A stretch of DNA of 64,000 bases from SZUA-229 sp964531165 (GCA_964531165.1 CAZHEA010000005.1:1-64000), one strand, 5' to 3'; positions 18,247-27,904 are shown, numbered from the stretch's first letter. Program-made: numbers and translations. Notes: generated by a model from the sequence alone, not told the origin.

Positions 18247-18855
18247 ATGAACGACCTGTTTAAAGAAAAAGCCAACGACTGGGATATTAATGAAATGGTG
18301 CAAAAGCTTTCGACTGCGATTGGGCAATCCATTGTCAACAGCATTAAGCTAAGCCCAACCATGCAGGTAATGGATTTTGGCGCGGGTACCGGTTTAATCA
18401 CATCTCAAATAGCTCCACATGTTAATAAAGTGGTTGCTGTCGATGTATCTCAGTCTATGCTCGAGCAATTGTTTAAAAAACTTCAGGCAGCTGACAATAA
18501 AAATATTGATATTTTATGTCAGGATATCACCCAAAAACCAACCGGTGATGTTTACGACCTTATTGTTAGTGCGATGGCTATGCATCACGTAAAAGATACT
18601 GATAATTTGTTGAAACAATTTGCGGTGCATTTAAAACCCGGTGCAAAAATTGCCGTAGCTGATCTGGATGAAGAAGACGGCAGCTTTCACCCGGCTGATG
18701 CCCGCGGTGTTTATCATAAAGGATTTAATCGCCAGAACTTTAAACGAAAATTAAAAGAGTCCGGCTTTATTGATATTGAGATGCTAACGGTACATAGCGT
18801 ATTGAAGAATCAGGAAACTTATCCAGTATTTCTATGTATCGCAACTAAAAAATAA
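18247..18855 (+). CDS. Class I SAM-dependent methyltransferase
   Basis: This is a 202-residue protein with the class I signature. Motif I is VMDFGAGTGLITSQIA, followed by the acidic VVAVDVSQSML, then ILCQDITQ and the post-motif MAMHHVKD. The pattern resembles UbiE/Methyltransf_11-type enzymes. The substrate is unknown. The gene is divergent from the ArsR operon and its last 11 bases overlap the 3' end of dgkA on the other strand. Confidence 0.85.
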   Translation: MNDLFKEKANDWDINEMVQKLSTAIGQSIVNSIKLSPTMQVMDFGAGTGLITSQIAPHVNKVVAVDVSQSMLEQLFKKLQAADNKNIDILCQDITQKPTGDVYDLIVSAMAMHHVKDTDNLLKQFAVHLKPGAKIAVADLDEEDGSFHPADARGVYHKGFNRQNFKRKLKESGFIDIEMLTVHSVLKNQETYPVFLCIATKK

Positions 18856-19204
18856 CGGCAACCCATATGCCTGCACAAATTAAAATAGTCAGTGTGACGG
18901 CAGCAGATCCCATATCTTTAGCCCTACCGGATAACTCATGATGCTCATCACCGATACGATCAACTGTAGCCTCTATCGCCGAATTAATCAGCTCAACCAC
19001 AATAACTAATAAAAGACTGCATATTAATATTATTGCCTGTGAGAGGTTATCGGTAATATAAAAAGCCACGGGGGTCAATAAAAGCAATGCATAAACTTCC
19101 TGTCGGAATGCTTCTTCATTAATATAAGCCGCCTTTAAACCCTTATATGAAAAAATGGCAGCGTTAATTAAACGCTTAATTCCTTTATTTCCCGTTTTCG
19201 CCAT
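18845..19204 (-). CDS. dgkA: Diacylglycerol kinase
   Basis: This is a 119-residue integral membrane kinase of the DgkA family with three membrane helices. The conserved catalytic stretch includes EEAFRQE near the N-terminus, ELINSAIEATVDRIG and HHELSGRAKDMGSAAV. It phosphorylates diacylglycerol to phosphatidate. It lies directly downstream of eptA, and this pairing makes sense because phosphoethanolamine transfer from phosphatidylethanolamine leaves diacylglycerol that must be recycled. The 3' end overlaps the convergent methyltransferase gene by 11 bases. Confidence 0.93.
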   Translation of the reverse strand: MAKTGNKGIKRLINAAIFSYKGLKAAYINEEAFRQEVYALLLLTPVAFYITDNLSQAIILICSLLLVIVVELINSAIEATVDRIGDEHHELSGRAKDMGSAAVTLTILICAGIWVAVIF

Positions 19205-19263
19205 AATACAACTTTTTTTATTAAGTAACCTTCATACTATATCGGCATCAACCGGGTTCGTCA

Positions 19264-20952
19264 TCAACTTTTATCATCATGCATGACTTCATCGTGAGTA
19301 TCAGCCACATTTGAAGAATCTCTTCGACAGTTAGAAAACACATCGAGTTTATTATTATAATTTTTAGATGTTATATCCATTAAGCCCAGTACAGAGTGCG
19401 TTAAATTATCATGAGAGTATTCATTCATAGCATTAGAGCTAAGGCAGGTTTCGCTAATCTGCTTATTCTTTTTAATATCATCAGATAGCCAGACAATAAA
19501 TGGAATATTAGTTTGCTCTGTTGGTGCCATAAAATATGGCAAGCCGTGGAGATAAACGCCTTTTTCACCCAATGACTCACCATGATCTGACATATAAATC
19601 ATCGCTGTACTTACAGTATCTGAACTCGATTTCAATATATTGATAACTTCTGATAAAACATAATCTGTATATAAAATAGTATTATCATAAGAGTTGGTAA
19701 TTTCTTCATTAGTGCATTCCTGTAACGCCTTAGACCTACATTCTGGCTTAAATACAGCAAACTTTTCTGGCACACGCTTATAATATGCCGGCCCATGACT
19801 GCCCTGCTGATGTAATACAATTACTGTATTGGCCGTTACATTTTTAATATAATCCTGCAGATTGTTTAACAGGACCTCATCGAAACAATCATCTCCATCA
19901 CAAAGCTCATTATTACCTACTAGTGACATAACCTGAGTTTCACTTCTTTTACAAACACCCTTACAGCCAGAATTGTTTTCCCGCCATTGCACATCTATAT
20001 CTGCGTATTTTAATGCATCAAGCAAATTCTCCTGATGTCTAATTTTGTCGATATTAAATTCGTTATGAGTAATATTTGAGAACATACAGGGCAAGGATTC
20101 CGCCGTGGCGGTACCGCATGACGATGTATTAGAGTAATTAATAATATTCTGGTTTTCAAGCAATGGCGTTGTCTGTCTGGCATAACCATTCAGGTTGAAA
20201 CTTGCTGCTCTGGCGGTCTCACCCACTACAACGACAAGTACAGTCTTCTTATCTGCGTCAATATCATTATTAACAACAACTGAGTCACTAAACACTTCCT
20301 GTAATGGCCTATTATGACTTTTTCCTGAAAACTTAAAATATTTATAAACTGATGCGATAGGAAAAACCGGATTAATATAAAGCCTTAAATCCCGATTTTC
20401 GCGACCAATAAAAGCTACATCCTTTAAAACAATGTATACGGAGGTAGAGGTAACAAACAATAAAATCAGAAACACGCCTGCACGGGTCTTAATCTCGCCA
20501 ACCAATGTCTGCTGTTTGATGACTGCAAAATAAACCAGTATAGAAGGTATAACACCATATAATAAAACATGCTTAAGCAGACTCAGACTTATCAGGTCAA
20601 ACGCTTCATGTGTATCTGTTTCAGCAACATTCTGAATCATTGAAACACTGAAAACCGTACCATAAACATCCATAAAATAACTTATTGCCGCTGAACTTAT
20701 TAACAGGCTAATCAATACCGTTTTGGTCGTTTTTTTAATGCATAAAAATGATAGAAATATATAAAGTATCAATACAATTAATGCGGCAAAAACCCATTGT
20801 ACAAATAACTTATAAACAATAGAACCGGATACTACATCCGAGAATTGCGTCCATAAAGTTATATTATCAAAAACAATAATATAGATTGAAACAAGTAACA
20901 GTAGTAATGTAGATGTAATGCGGTAACCAGAAAAAATATTTAATTTATTCAA
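19264..20952 (-). CDS. eptA: Lipid A phosphoethanolamine transferase
   Basis: This protein has about 562 residues. The TTG at 20952 has AGGA six bases upstream, and an in-frame TTG at 20976 is a weaker alternative. Five membrane helices are present in the first 200 residues, followed by a periplasmic sulfatase-like domain. Family motifs are VVGETARAASFNLNGYAR, the nucleophile region SSCGTATAESLPCMFSN (Thr), SDHGESLGEKGVYLHG and the Cys-rich segments forming disulfides. It transfers phosphoethanolamine from phosphatidylethanolamine to lipid A, which lowers the surface negative charge and can reduce susceptibility to cationic peptides. dgkA follows 59 bases downstream. Confidence 0.92.
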   Translation of the reverse strand: MNKLNIFSGYRITSTLLLLLVSIYIIVFDNITLWTQFSDVVSGSIVYKLFVQWVFAALIVLILYIFLSFLCIKKTTKTVLISLLISSAAISYFMDVYGTVFSVSMIQNVAETDTHEAFDLISLSLLKHVLLYGVIPSILVYFAVIKQQTLVGEIKTRAGVFLILLFVTSTSVYIVLKDVAFIGRENRDLRLYINPVFPIASVYKYFKFSGKSHNRPLQEVFSDSVVVNNDIDADKKTVLVVVVGETARAASFNLNGYARQTTPLLENQNIINYSNTSSCGTATAESLPCMFSNITHNEFNIDKIRHQENLLDALKYADIDVQWRENNSGCKGVCKRSETQVMSLVGNNELCDGDDCFDEVLLNNLQDYIKNVTANTVIVLHQQGSHGPAYYKRVPEKFAVFKPECRSKALQECTNEEITNSYDNTILYTDYVLSEVINILKSSSDTVSTAMIYMSDHGESLGEKGVYLHGLPYFMAPTEQTNIPFIVWLSDDIKKNKQISETCLSSNAMNEYSHDNLTHSVLGLMDITSKNYNNKLDVFSNCRRDSSNVADTHDEVMHDDKS

Positions 20953-21357
20953 TGAAATTCCTACCCATGATTGCAAAAAGTTAAAGCCGCTATCAAATCC
21001 ATTTCATTTTTTAAAACATACCTGTTAACCAATGTCTCCGGTATAATAAATGCTCATTTATTACTCAAATATAAAACCGTTTCTACGATGTTTGGAGTTT
21101 AGACATGCAAGCTTAGGATTATCTTAAGATCTATAAATAAATTAGTTTTTAGCTGAAAGTATTTTTAATAATGAATAACAGAGCATATTCAATGCTAATT
21201 TCAGCCTGCCATCAGGATTATAATCAACATAAGGTTTCTATAGTATATTGTTGATATCATTGATATTTATAGAATTACCAATACTTATTTCTTTACATAT
21301 CAATGAATTACCGGATAATGTCGCGTTTATAATTTTTGGCAATATATAATTCCAGAT
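20953..21357. other. Divergent promoter region between eptA and mfd
   Basis: This gap of about 400 bases is AT-rich. It holds the PmrA-box-like site at 21112-21128 and an 18-base palindrome (AATAAATG, CT, CATTTATT) at 21045-21062. It must contain promoters for both eptA and mfd, but no -35/-10 pair is convincing. No small gene is seen. Confidence 0.5.
21112..21128 (-). promoter_or_regulatory. PmrA-box-like site upstream of eptA
   Basis: CTTAGG and CTTAAG are spaced by exactly five bases, close to the YTTAAK-N5-YTTAAK half-site pattern recognised by PmrA-type regulators. One base of the first half-site differs. It lies about 160 bases upstream of the eptA start, and eptA is a classic PmrA target. 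There is no experimental or comparative support here. Confidence 0.35.
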
Positions 21358-24300
21358 ATGACGCCCTCTCAGACAGACTTTCAGCTATTTAAGACGCCTG
21401 TAAAAACTGAAACCCATGCCTACAGTCAGCTTTATGGCTGTGCACAATCGTTTGCAATTGCAAACCTGGCATTACATAAAAAAAATCCTGTCGTTGTTAT
21501 TGCATCTGATGTAAATCAGGCGCAGCAACTTCAACATGAATTGAATTTTTTTGTTTCTGGAAAATGTAAAATACTTGAACTTCCCGACTGGGAAACCTTA
21601 CCCTACGATATTTTTTCACCCCATCAGGATATTATTTCACAACGCCTGACGACCCTTTATCAATTATCCGATATGCAGTCAGGTGATATTCTAATTTTAC
21701 CTGTCTCGACATTACTGCAACGCTTACCACCGAAATCTTATATTAAGTCGCAAGTATTAATACTGAAACAAAATCAGTCGTTAGATCTGGATAAGTTCCG
21801 CATTACCCTCGAACAAAATGGCTACAGTTGTGTATCGCAGGTTATGGAGCACGGAGAGTTTGCCATTCGCGGCTCAATTATTGATCTTTATCCTTCAGGA
21901 CACGACCTGCCATTTAGAATCGATTTGTTTGATACGGATATTGACACCATCCGCTGCTTTGATCCAGAGACACAACGTTCACTGCAAACCATTAACACCA
22001 TAGAAATTTTACCGGCTCGAGAGTTTCCTTTTAATAAAGAATCGATTAGTGAGTTTAGACGTCGATACCGTGAAAAACTAGCCGGCGACCCAACCACCAG
22101 CAAAATTTATCAGGAAATTTCACAGGGAATCATTCCAAATGGTATTGAATACTATCTGCCATTATTTTTTGATGAATTGTGTAGTGTATTTAATTACCTT
22201 CCACGTAACACTATCATCTGCTCAGAAATCGAACTGACTCAGACTATCGACAGTTTCAACGATGACGTTAGTCAGCGCTATGAACAACGCCGCCATGATA
22301 TTGAACGACCCATACTTCCCCCTGAAAGCCTTTACTTAAGCGCAGATGAACTGCAGCAGACGTTACAGGCTTTTGCACAGATACAGACACAATCGAAAAA
22401 AAATATACCGGGACAAAGTGCAGTCGATCTGCCATTTAGCGCACCGGTTCAGTTGCTGGCACAAAAGAAGTCTGACTCTCCCCTGTCTAAGCTCATTACA
22501 TTTATCAAACAGTCTACCAGCCGGGTTTTGTTAGTCGCAGAATCAACCGGGCGTAGAGAAATGCTGCTGGAAATGCTTCACGATCAAAAACAATATCCGA
22601 CAGTATTTGAAAGCTGGGACCGGTTTATTGAATCAAACGCACACCTGGGTGTAATCGTTGCGCCTATAGATAGAGGCCTGAATCAGACTGAGCCAGCAAT
22701 CTGTGTGTTAACAGAATCACAGGTGTTTGGCGAGCGGACACAGCAGCAACGACGAAAAAGAAAACGCACCCGTGATGCCGATGCCATTATTGGTAACTTG
22801 ACCGATTTAAGTATTGGCTCGCCGGTGGTACATGAAGTACATGGCATTGGCCGCTATCTAGGGTTACAAAAATTAAATATTGGTGATATTGAAACTGAAG
22901 TGCTGAGTATTGAATATGCCGGCGGCGATAAACTTTATGTACCGGTGGCTTCACTAGACTTAATCAGTCGTTATACCGGTGCCGATGAAGATCATGCACC
23001 TAAACATAAACTGGGTAGTGAAACCTGGTCTAAAGCACGTAAAAAAGCCGCGAAAAAAATACATGATATTGCAGTTGAAATTTTAGACATTCATGCTCGA
23101 CGTGCAGCTAAAGGTGGCCATGCCTATGCGATTAATATTGACGAATACAACCAGTTTGCGGCGGCCTTTCCATTTGAAGAAACAGAAGACCAGCAAACCG
23201 CCATTGATATGGTGATTAAAGATCTAACCGAAGCCAAAGCCATGGACAGAGTTGTTTGTGGTGACGTCGGCTTTGGTAAAACCGAGGTTGCTATGCGTGC
23301 GGCTTTTGTTGCCGCGAATGCCAATAAACAGGTTGCGATTTTAGTTCCCACAACATTATTAGCACAGCAGCACTTTCAGAATTTTAAAGATCGCTTTGCC
23401 GACTGGCCACTTAAAATTGAGTGTCTGTCTCGATTTAATTCAAAAAAGCAACAGGATCAGGTAATCAGTGAATTAAAGGCCGGTAAAGTTGATATTATTA
23501 TCGGCACACATAAATTACTGCAGAAAGATATTAGCTTCGACAATCTCGGTTTGCTGATTATCGATGAAGAACATCGCTTTGGTGTAAAGCATAAAGAACA
23601 GTTTAAAAACCTGCGGGCCGAAGTCGATATTCTGACCTTAACCGCCACACCAATTCCGCGCACCCTAAATATGTCACTAGCGGGTATGCGCGACTTATCA
23701 ATTATTGCTTCTCCCCCAACTCAGCGTCATGCAATAAAAACCTTTGTTTCTGAGTGGAATGACCAGCAGGTTCATGAAGCCTGTTTGCGTGAGATTAAAC
23801 GTGGCGGACAGGTATACGTTTTACACAATGAAGTTAAAACCATTGAAAAAATGTGCCGGACGTTAGAAGAGCTCATTCCGGAAGCCAATGTACAGTTTGC
23901 CCATGGACAGATGCGTGAAAGAGATCTTGAACGCATAATGCTCGACTTTGTACATCAGCGATTCAATATTTTAGTCAGCACCACCATTATCGAAAGTGGC
24001 ATTGATGTACCGAGTGCAAATACCATTATTATAAATCGTGCCGATAAACTCGGGTTGGCACAACTACATCAGATTCGCGGTCGTGTTGGACGCTCTCATC
24101 ACCGGGCATTTGCCTACTTAATCACACCGCCGAAAAGCCTTATGACAAAAGATGCGATAAAACGTCTTGAAGCGATAGAGTCACTGGAAGACTTAGGTGT
24201 TGGCTTTACCCTGGCTACCCATGACCTGGAAATACGCGGTGCAGGAGAGCTGCTTGGTGATGATCAGAGTGGCCAAATTCAGGAAATTGGCTTTAGCCTC

Positions 24301-24825
24301 TATACTGAATTACTCGATCGGGCGGTTAAGGCACTTAAGTCCGGCAAAACGGTTGACCTCAACACTCCCATTCATCAAGGCACTGAAATTGAACTGGGCG
24401 TACCGGCGTTGCTACCCGATGACTATATATATGACATTCATACACGCTTAATTATGTATAAACGTATTTCAAACGCGTCAGACCAGCAGGCGCTGGATGA
24501 AATACGGATTGAATTAATTGATCGTTTCGGGTTATTACCTGAAATAGCGAAAAACCTGTTTGAAGTAACCTCCCTCAAACTGCTAACCCATAATATTGGT
24601 GTCGAAAAAATAACCGCCGTAGATTCACTGGTGCGTATTATTTTTGATTTAAATGCGAATATTGATCCTGCCAGGCTCATTACACTGATACAATCTGAAC
24701 CACAAGTTTACAAACTCAATGGCAGCAACACCTTAATTATTTATAAAGAAACCAGCGAATGCGAACAGCGTGTAAAAATATTAAGAGAACTACTCAAATC
24801 TCTCATGCTTCAGGAAGCGGCTTAA
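21358..24825 (+). CDS. mfd: Transcription-repair coupling factor Mfd
   Basis: This 1155-residue protein has the full Mfd layout. A UvrB-like N-terminal part runs to about residue 340, with DWETLPYD and RGSIIDLYP. A CarD-like RNA polymerase-interacting domain follows at about 480-560 (GSPVVHEVHGIGRYLGL). A RecG-like translocase has Walker A GDVGFGKTE, DEEHRFG and TATPIPRTLNMSL, then QIRGRVGRSHHRAFAYL. The C-terminal TRCF domain includes GAGELLGDDQSG. Mfd removes RNA polymerase stalled at lesions and recruits UvrA. The length is normal. The stop overlaps the next start as TAATG. Confidence 0.97.
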   Translation: MTPSQTDFQLFKTPVKTETHAYSQLYGCAQSFAIANLALHKKNPVVVIASDVNQAQQLQHELNFFVSGKCKILELPDWETLPYDIFSPHQDIISQRLTTLYQLSDMQSGDILILPVSTLLQRLPPKSYIKSQVLILKQNQSLDLDKFRITLEQNGYSCVSQVMEHGEFAIRGSIIDLYPSGHDLPFRIDLFDTDIDTIRCFDPETQRSLQTINTIEILPAREFPFNKESISEFRRRYREKLAGDPTTSKIYQEISQGIIPNGIEYYLPLFFDELCSVFNYLPRNTIICSEIELTQTIDSFNDDVSQRYEQRRHDIERPILPPESLYLSADELQQTLQAFAQIQTQSKKNIPGQSAVDLPFSAPVQLLAQKKSDSPLSKLITFIKQSTSRVLLVAESTGRREMLLEMLHDQKQYPTVFESWDRFIESNAHLGVIVAPIDRGLNQTEPAICVLTESQVFGERTQQQRRKRKRTRDADAIIGNLTDLSIGSPVVHEVHGIGRYLGLQKLNIGDIETEVLSIEYAGGDKLYVPVASLDLISRYTGADEDHAPKHKLGSETWSKARKKAAKKIHDIAVEILDIHARRAAKGGHAYAINIDEYNQFAAAFPFEETEDQQTAIDMVIKDLTEAKAMDRVVCGDVGFGKTEVAMRAAFVAANANKQVAILVPTTLLAQQHFQNFKDRFADWPLKIECLSRFNSKKQQDQVISELKAGKVDIIIGTHKLLQKDISFDNLGLLIIDEEHRFGVKHKEQFKNLRAEVDILTLTATPIPRTLNMSLAGMRDLSIIASPPTQRHAIKTFVSEWNDQQVHEACLREIKRGGQVYVLHNEVKTIEKMCRTLEELIPEANVQFAHGQMRERDLERIMLDFVHQRFNILVSTTIIESGIDVPSANTIIINRADKLGLAQLHQIRGRVGRSHHRAFAYLITPPKSLMTKDAIKRLEAIESLEDLGVGFTLATHDLEIRGAGELLGDDQSGQIQEIGFSLYTELLDRAVKALKSGKTVDLNTPIHQGTEIELGVPALLPDDYIYDIHTRLIMYKRISNASDQQALDEIRIELIDRFGLLPEIAKNLFEVTSLKLLTHNIGVEKITAVDSLVRIIFDLNANIDPARLITLIQSEPQVYKLNGSNTLIIYKETSECEQRVKILRELLKSLMLQEAA

Positions 24826-25532
24826 TGAAATTTACAACAATCAGGCAATTTGCTTTTATCATGACATGGTTTTTTGCATTAACACTGCAAGCAGCTGAAA
24901 CCGGTTACGAAGTTGAGTTAATTATTTTCGAAGACACCACGGCTCGCTATTTAAGCTCTGAAGACTGGAGCTATAATGACATGCTTAATAATAAACAGAA
25001 TGAGCCGGCTAAACCGGTTAAAAAAGACCCCGAGTATCGACAGCTAAACTGGGATGGCGCCAAATTATCAAGTAATCTGAAGCGTTTGAAAAAAAACTCT
25101 AATTTCAGAGTTCTTATCACCCGCCGCTGGAAACAGACAGGACTCGACCGAGCACACGCATTTAACATACCTCTAACTACAGACAAAACCACCAATACGG
25201 ATTCTGAGCCAAATGCACCAGCTCAAAATACACCATCCATTGAACAGCCTGAAGCCAATCTGAAGAACGCGTCATACATTACCGGCAGTGTAAAACTCAT
25301 TATGAGTCGCTACTTACACTTCAATGTAGACATGCGATATTTCAAGCCTAAATACACTGAAAATGGGGGGCTTCAAAATATCTCTTTTCCCGTTGTTAAT
25401 GAACGACGCATGCGTAGCCGCGAAATTCACTATATTGACCACCCATTGGTCGGCGTAGTCGTTTTAGCCACTCCTTATAAAATAGAGTCACAGAATGATG
25501 ATACTCAACCGGGTGAATATAAAACCATGTAG
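24825..25532 (+). CDS. CsiV-like periplasmic protein (DUF2803 family)
   Basis: This is a 235-residue exported protein starting at the ATG that overlaps the mfd stop (TAATG), which implies translational coupling. A signal peptide ends in LTLQA-AE, followed by the characteristic YEVELIIFEDTTA. A later MSRYLHFNVDMRY stretch and RRMRSREIHYIDHPLVGV complete the family pattern. CsiV of Vibrio cholerae activates the peptidoglycan synthase PBP1a through LpoA. In many gammaproteobacteria the gene follows mfd. Whether this copy has that role is not shown. Confidence 0.8.
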   Translation: MKFTTIRQFAFIMTWFFALTLQAAETGYEVELIIFEDTTARYLSSEDWSYNDMLNNKQNEPAKPVKKDPEYRQLNWDGAKLSSNLKRLKKNSNFRVLITRRWKQTGLDRAHAFNIPLTTDKTTNTDSEPNAPAQNTPSIEQPEANLKNASYITGSVKLIMSRYLHFNVDMRYFKPKYTENGGLQNISFPVVNERRMRSREIHYIDHPLVGVVVLATPYKIESQNDDTQPGEYKTM

Positions 25533-25782
25533 CGCTGTCGACAAACCTTACAAGTTTGCCGAAATTTTTGTCACTTATACCTGTTAATTCAGTTTATTTA
25601 AAAAAACATATTACCTATCTTACTGATTTTATAGAAATAATTAGTATATGGCTCTAATAATGCTACTGATTTATTAAATAATGTATATAAACCACCCTTA
25701 AGGGGGATTTTATATATTTAGTTATCCAGATATACTTCACTTAGAATAAAAATTAGCCAATAGTTTATAAGGAATTAAAAAG

Positions 25783-26358
25783 ATGAAAAACGATCGGATT
25801 AAGTCAGTTAGTAACTACGCTTTATGTTTATTTTTGCTTGTCACTGGCTCGGCACAGGCTGCAATTGTAAACTTTACCATTTCTGGCAATGTAGAAATCG
25901 CTGAACCCAATAATCCATTTGCTTTATTAGCTAACTCAACGATATCTGCATCTGGTACTTATGATGACAGTGTAATCGGTGCTGGCTTATCGTTTATCGA
26001 CTTTTCAACAATCACTAACAGTATGCAAATAACGGTTGGAAACACAATATTTACTGATGACATGTCAACTATCCCTGATAATGGTCTGTTTTTTCAAGAT
26101 GGTATGTTTGACGGGCTGAGCTATCGCTCTATACAGACTAATATCTCATTTTCATCATCTGGCTTTGCCGATATGATTTTCAATGGCGGTGTGCCTGATA
26201 GTTTTGATAACACGTTAATCGCAGAGTCAACGTACATTAAAGGAAAATGGGATGCAGCTAGCTTTGAAGTTACGCCTGTTCCTGTTCCTGCCGCTTTATG
26301 GTTATTTGGCTCAGGCCTGATATTTTTAAGCGGAATAAGCCGTCGCAGAAAAAGCTAA
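25783..26358 (+). CDS. Exported protein with PEP-CTERM-type (VPxPA) sorting tail
   Basis: This is a 191-residue protein with a good ribosome site (AAGGA) before the ATG and a signal peptide ending SAQA-AI. The mature part is beta-rich and of unknown function. The C-terminus has the tripartite tail of PEP-CTERM proteins: VPVPAALWLFGSGL, a hydrophobic helix, and a basic end GISRRRKS. Such tails are processed by an exosortase, and the proteins are often linked to extracellular polysaccharide or floc formation. No exosortase gene is in this window. A GC-rich hairpin near 25693-25706 in the preceding gap may end the csiV transcript. Confidence 0.8.
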   Translation: MKNDRIKSVSNYALCLFLLVTGSAQAAIVNFTISGNVEIAEPNNPFALLANSTISASGTYDDSVIGAGLSFIDFSTITNSMQITVGNTIFTDDMSTIPDNGLFFQDGMFDGLSYRSIQTNISFSSSGFADMIFNGGVPDSFDNTLIAESTYIKGKWDAASFEVTPVPVPAALWLFGSGLIFLSGISRRRKS

Positions 26359-26361
26359 TTT

Positions 26362-26389
26362 TTGCAAAACTGTAAATTAGGACTATACT
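26362..26389 (+). promoter_or_regulatory. Possible sigma-70 promoter of the small peptide gene
   Basis: TTGCAA (26362-26367) and TATACT (26384-26389) are separated by 16 bases, starting just after the PEP-CTERM gene stop and about 50 bases before the small peptide's start. It would let the peptide be expressed apart from the upstream gene. Confidence 0.4.
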
Positions 26390-26439
26390 AATTTATAATA
26401 TTAAGTGAAGTTTAATGGACAATATCTTGAGAGGATATC

Positions 26440-26640
26440 ATGGATAAACCCAATAAAGAGCAAAGCATCGATCAGAACCGTCGTGATTTTGTAAAGAAAA
26501 CCGCATATACAGCACCTGCTATTGTGACTATGGCTGCTATCCCATCATTTGCATCTGCTGGCTCTTCAAATAGCCACAAACTGGTTGGTAACAGACCACG
26601 CCCTGGTACACCGCCATCACAACAGCCAACCCCAAGATAA
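26440..26640 (+). CDS. Small twin-arginine-leader-like peptide, candidate substrate of the adjacent PqqD/HprK cassette
   Basis: This is a 66-residue peptide with a strong ribosome site (GAGAGGA) before the ATG. Residues 13-19, NRRDFVKK, look like a Tat motif. They are followed by a weak hydrophobic stretch (TAYTAPAIVTMAAIPSFASA), and the A-S-A at about 38-40 fits signal cleavage. The remaining 25 residues are Ser/Pro/Arg rich with several prolines and no Cys. The gene lies next to PqqD-like, HprK-like and nucleotidyltransferase genes, so it may be a modified peptide precursor, with the leader recognised by the PqqD-like protein. The alternative is a simple Tat-exported small protein. Confidence 0.65.
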   Translation: MDKPNKEQSIDQNRRDFVKKTAYTAPAIVTMAAIPSFASAGSSNSHKLVGNRPRPGTPPSQQPTPR

Positions 26641-26653
26641 AAATTTTATATCA

Positions 26654-26678
26654 CCCATCCGCTTTCTGCGGGTGGGTA
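26654..26678. terminator. Hairpin between the convergent peptide and kinase genes
   Basis: ACCCATCCGC and GCGGGTGGGT form a 10-base-pair stem with one wobble pair around a TTTCT loop, 14 bases after the peptide stop. A T-run follows about 15 bases later on the plus strand. It sits between genes that converge, so it may act in both directions. Confidence 0.55.
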
Positions 26679-26713
26679 GTACTACATTCCCATTTTTTAA
26701 ACTTGATTAAATC

Positions 26714-27553
26714 TCAACTGTTTTTATTTAACAGACGCTTTACCTGTTCGCAGGTTTTATCCAGATGGTTTGATTTAAGAACATAACTGTTAACGCCTCT
26801 AACGATAGATATTGCAGCTTGCATCCCACTATCGCCTTTATCATGAGCCAGTATATTGAGACTATTAATAAATAGTTTAGCCGAGGCTTCAGCCGTACTG
26901 ATTGAGTGTATTTCTGGTTCCTTTATTTCACTATCATATTCAAGGTAAAAAATATGCTGTAACTTAACAGACTCAAAACGCCCTGAATTTTCTGACTTTA
27001 CGGGTACATGAATAGTACAACGTGTATGCAAACTATCATCCGGTAGCTCAAACAGCGGAGGTATCGCCTTTAAACACAATGCATGTGGATAGGGCTCAAC
27101 ATGCATTGTATTCATATCAATCGGAGCCAGTTCATCACTTAAGTAATTAAAGCCGGAATTTAGCATTGCCCAGCTGGTCGTTGACTTGCCAGTACCCGAA
27201 GGCGCAACTAACAGTAAGCCCTGCCCCTGATACTCTAATGCAGCAGAATGAATAAACACTAAGTCAGAACGAATTTTCTGTAATTCAATCGTCATATCTT
27301 TTTCGAAAAAAAAGATAAACTCGCCAATTTCTTTAGTGAAATATTGCGGACCACTCTCTCTGGAGACACATATTTCATTATCCGCATCATTTCTGCTAAT
27401 GGTATAAGTTAAGTCAGCAACTTGTTTAGATGTAGGCACTAACATAGCACCATAAACAAGCACTAATATCTCTGATAATTCAGTACTACTGACATTAACC
27501 TCAATGATACAATTAAAAACTGATAGCGTTAGAAATTGACTATTTTTTTTCAT
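26714..27553 (-). CDS. HprK-like serine kinase (PqqD-associated, HprK-related type A)
   Basis: This is a 279-residue protein. The C-terminal half has the HPr-kinase core: FIHSAAL with a conserved His at 102, Walker A APSGTGKST at 117-125, and YLSDELAPI as the acidic motif. The N-terminal domain is unlike HPr kinase of Firmicutes, and no HPr gene is present. Related kinases next to PqqD-like proteins have been grouped as HprK-related kinases, and in some lasso-peptide clusters such kinases phosphorylate the peptide. The gene overlaps the PqqD-like gene by 14 bases, so the two are co-translated. Confidence 0.8.
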   Translation of the reverse strand: MKKNSQFLTLSVFNCIIEVNVSSTELSEILVLVYGAMLVPTSKQVADLTYTISRNDADNEICVSRESGPQYFTKEIGEFIFFFEKDMTIELQKIRSDLVFIHSAALEYQGQGLLLVAPSGTGKSTTSWAMLNSGFNYLSDELAPIDMNTMHVEPYPHALCLKAIPPLFELPDDSLHTRCTIHVPVKSENSGRFESVKLQHIFYLEYDSEIKEPEIHSISTAEASAKLFINSLNILAHDKGDSGMQAAISIVRGVNSYVLKSNHLDKTCEQVKRLLNKNS

Positions 27554-27818
27554 TTAACAAATTTAAACCCATAAATTGCTTAATAACACCTGAGACATCA
27601 TCCCTTGCATTGGCTTCAGAAATATCATAATGCTCAACAACCAATGATGTTATATCTGATACATTATTTTTACCATCGCATTGATGCAAGATAAACGTAG
27701 CCGTATCATTTAACTGATGTATAGACTCTTCACTGGTATCAAGGATGAGCGACTCACCATCCACATCCTGTAAAACAACATCGGTACGCATACTCGGTAT
27801 ATATGTATTTTCAATCAT
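27540..27818 (-). CDS. PqqD-like peptide-recognition protein
   Basis: This protein has about 92 residues from the ATG at 27818; a TTG six bases earlier is also possible. It has the PqqD fold pattern: two short strands, then DTSEESIHQLNDTATFILHQCDG, then a winged-helix region with DISEANARDDVSGVIKQF. PqqD-like proteins bind the leader of ribosomally made peptides and pass them to modifying enzymes. It is the first gene of the kinase pair and diverges from the nucleotidyltransferase gene. Confidence 0.85.
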   Translation of the reverse strand: MIENTYIPSMRTDVVLQDVDGESLILDTSEESIHQLNDTATFILHQCDGKNNVSDITSLVVEHYDISEANARDDVSGVIKQFMGLNLLNEKK

Positions 27819-27904
27819 AGGCAATAAACTTGTATTAAAACAGTTAGTTTAGTTTATTATATTCAAAACAGGCTATTAAATATATAAATTAATATTGGTA
27901 GAAA

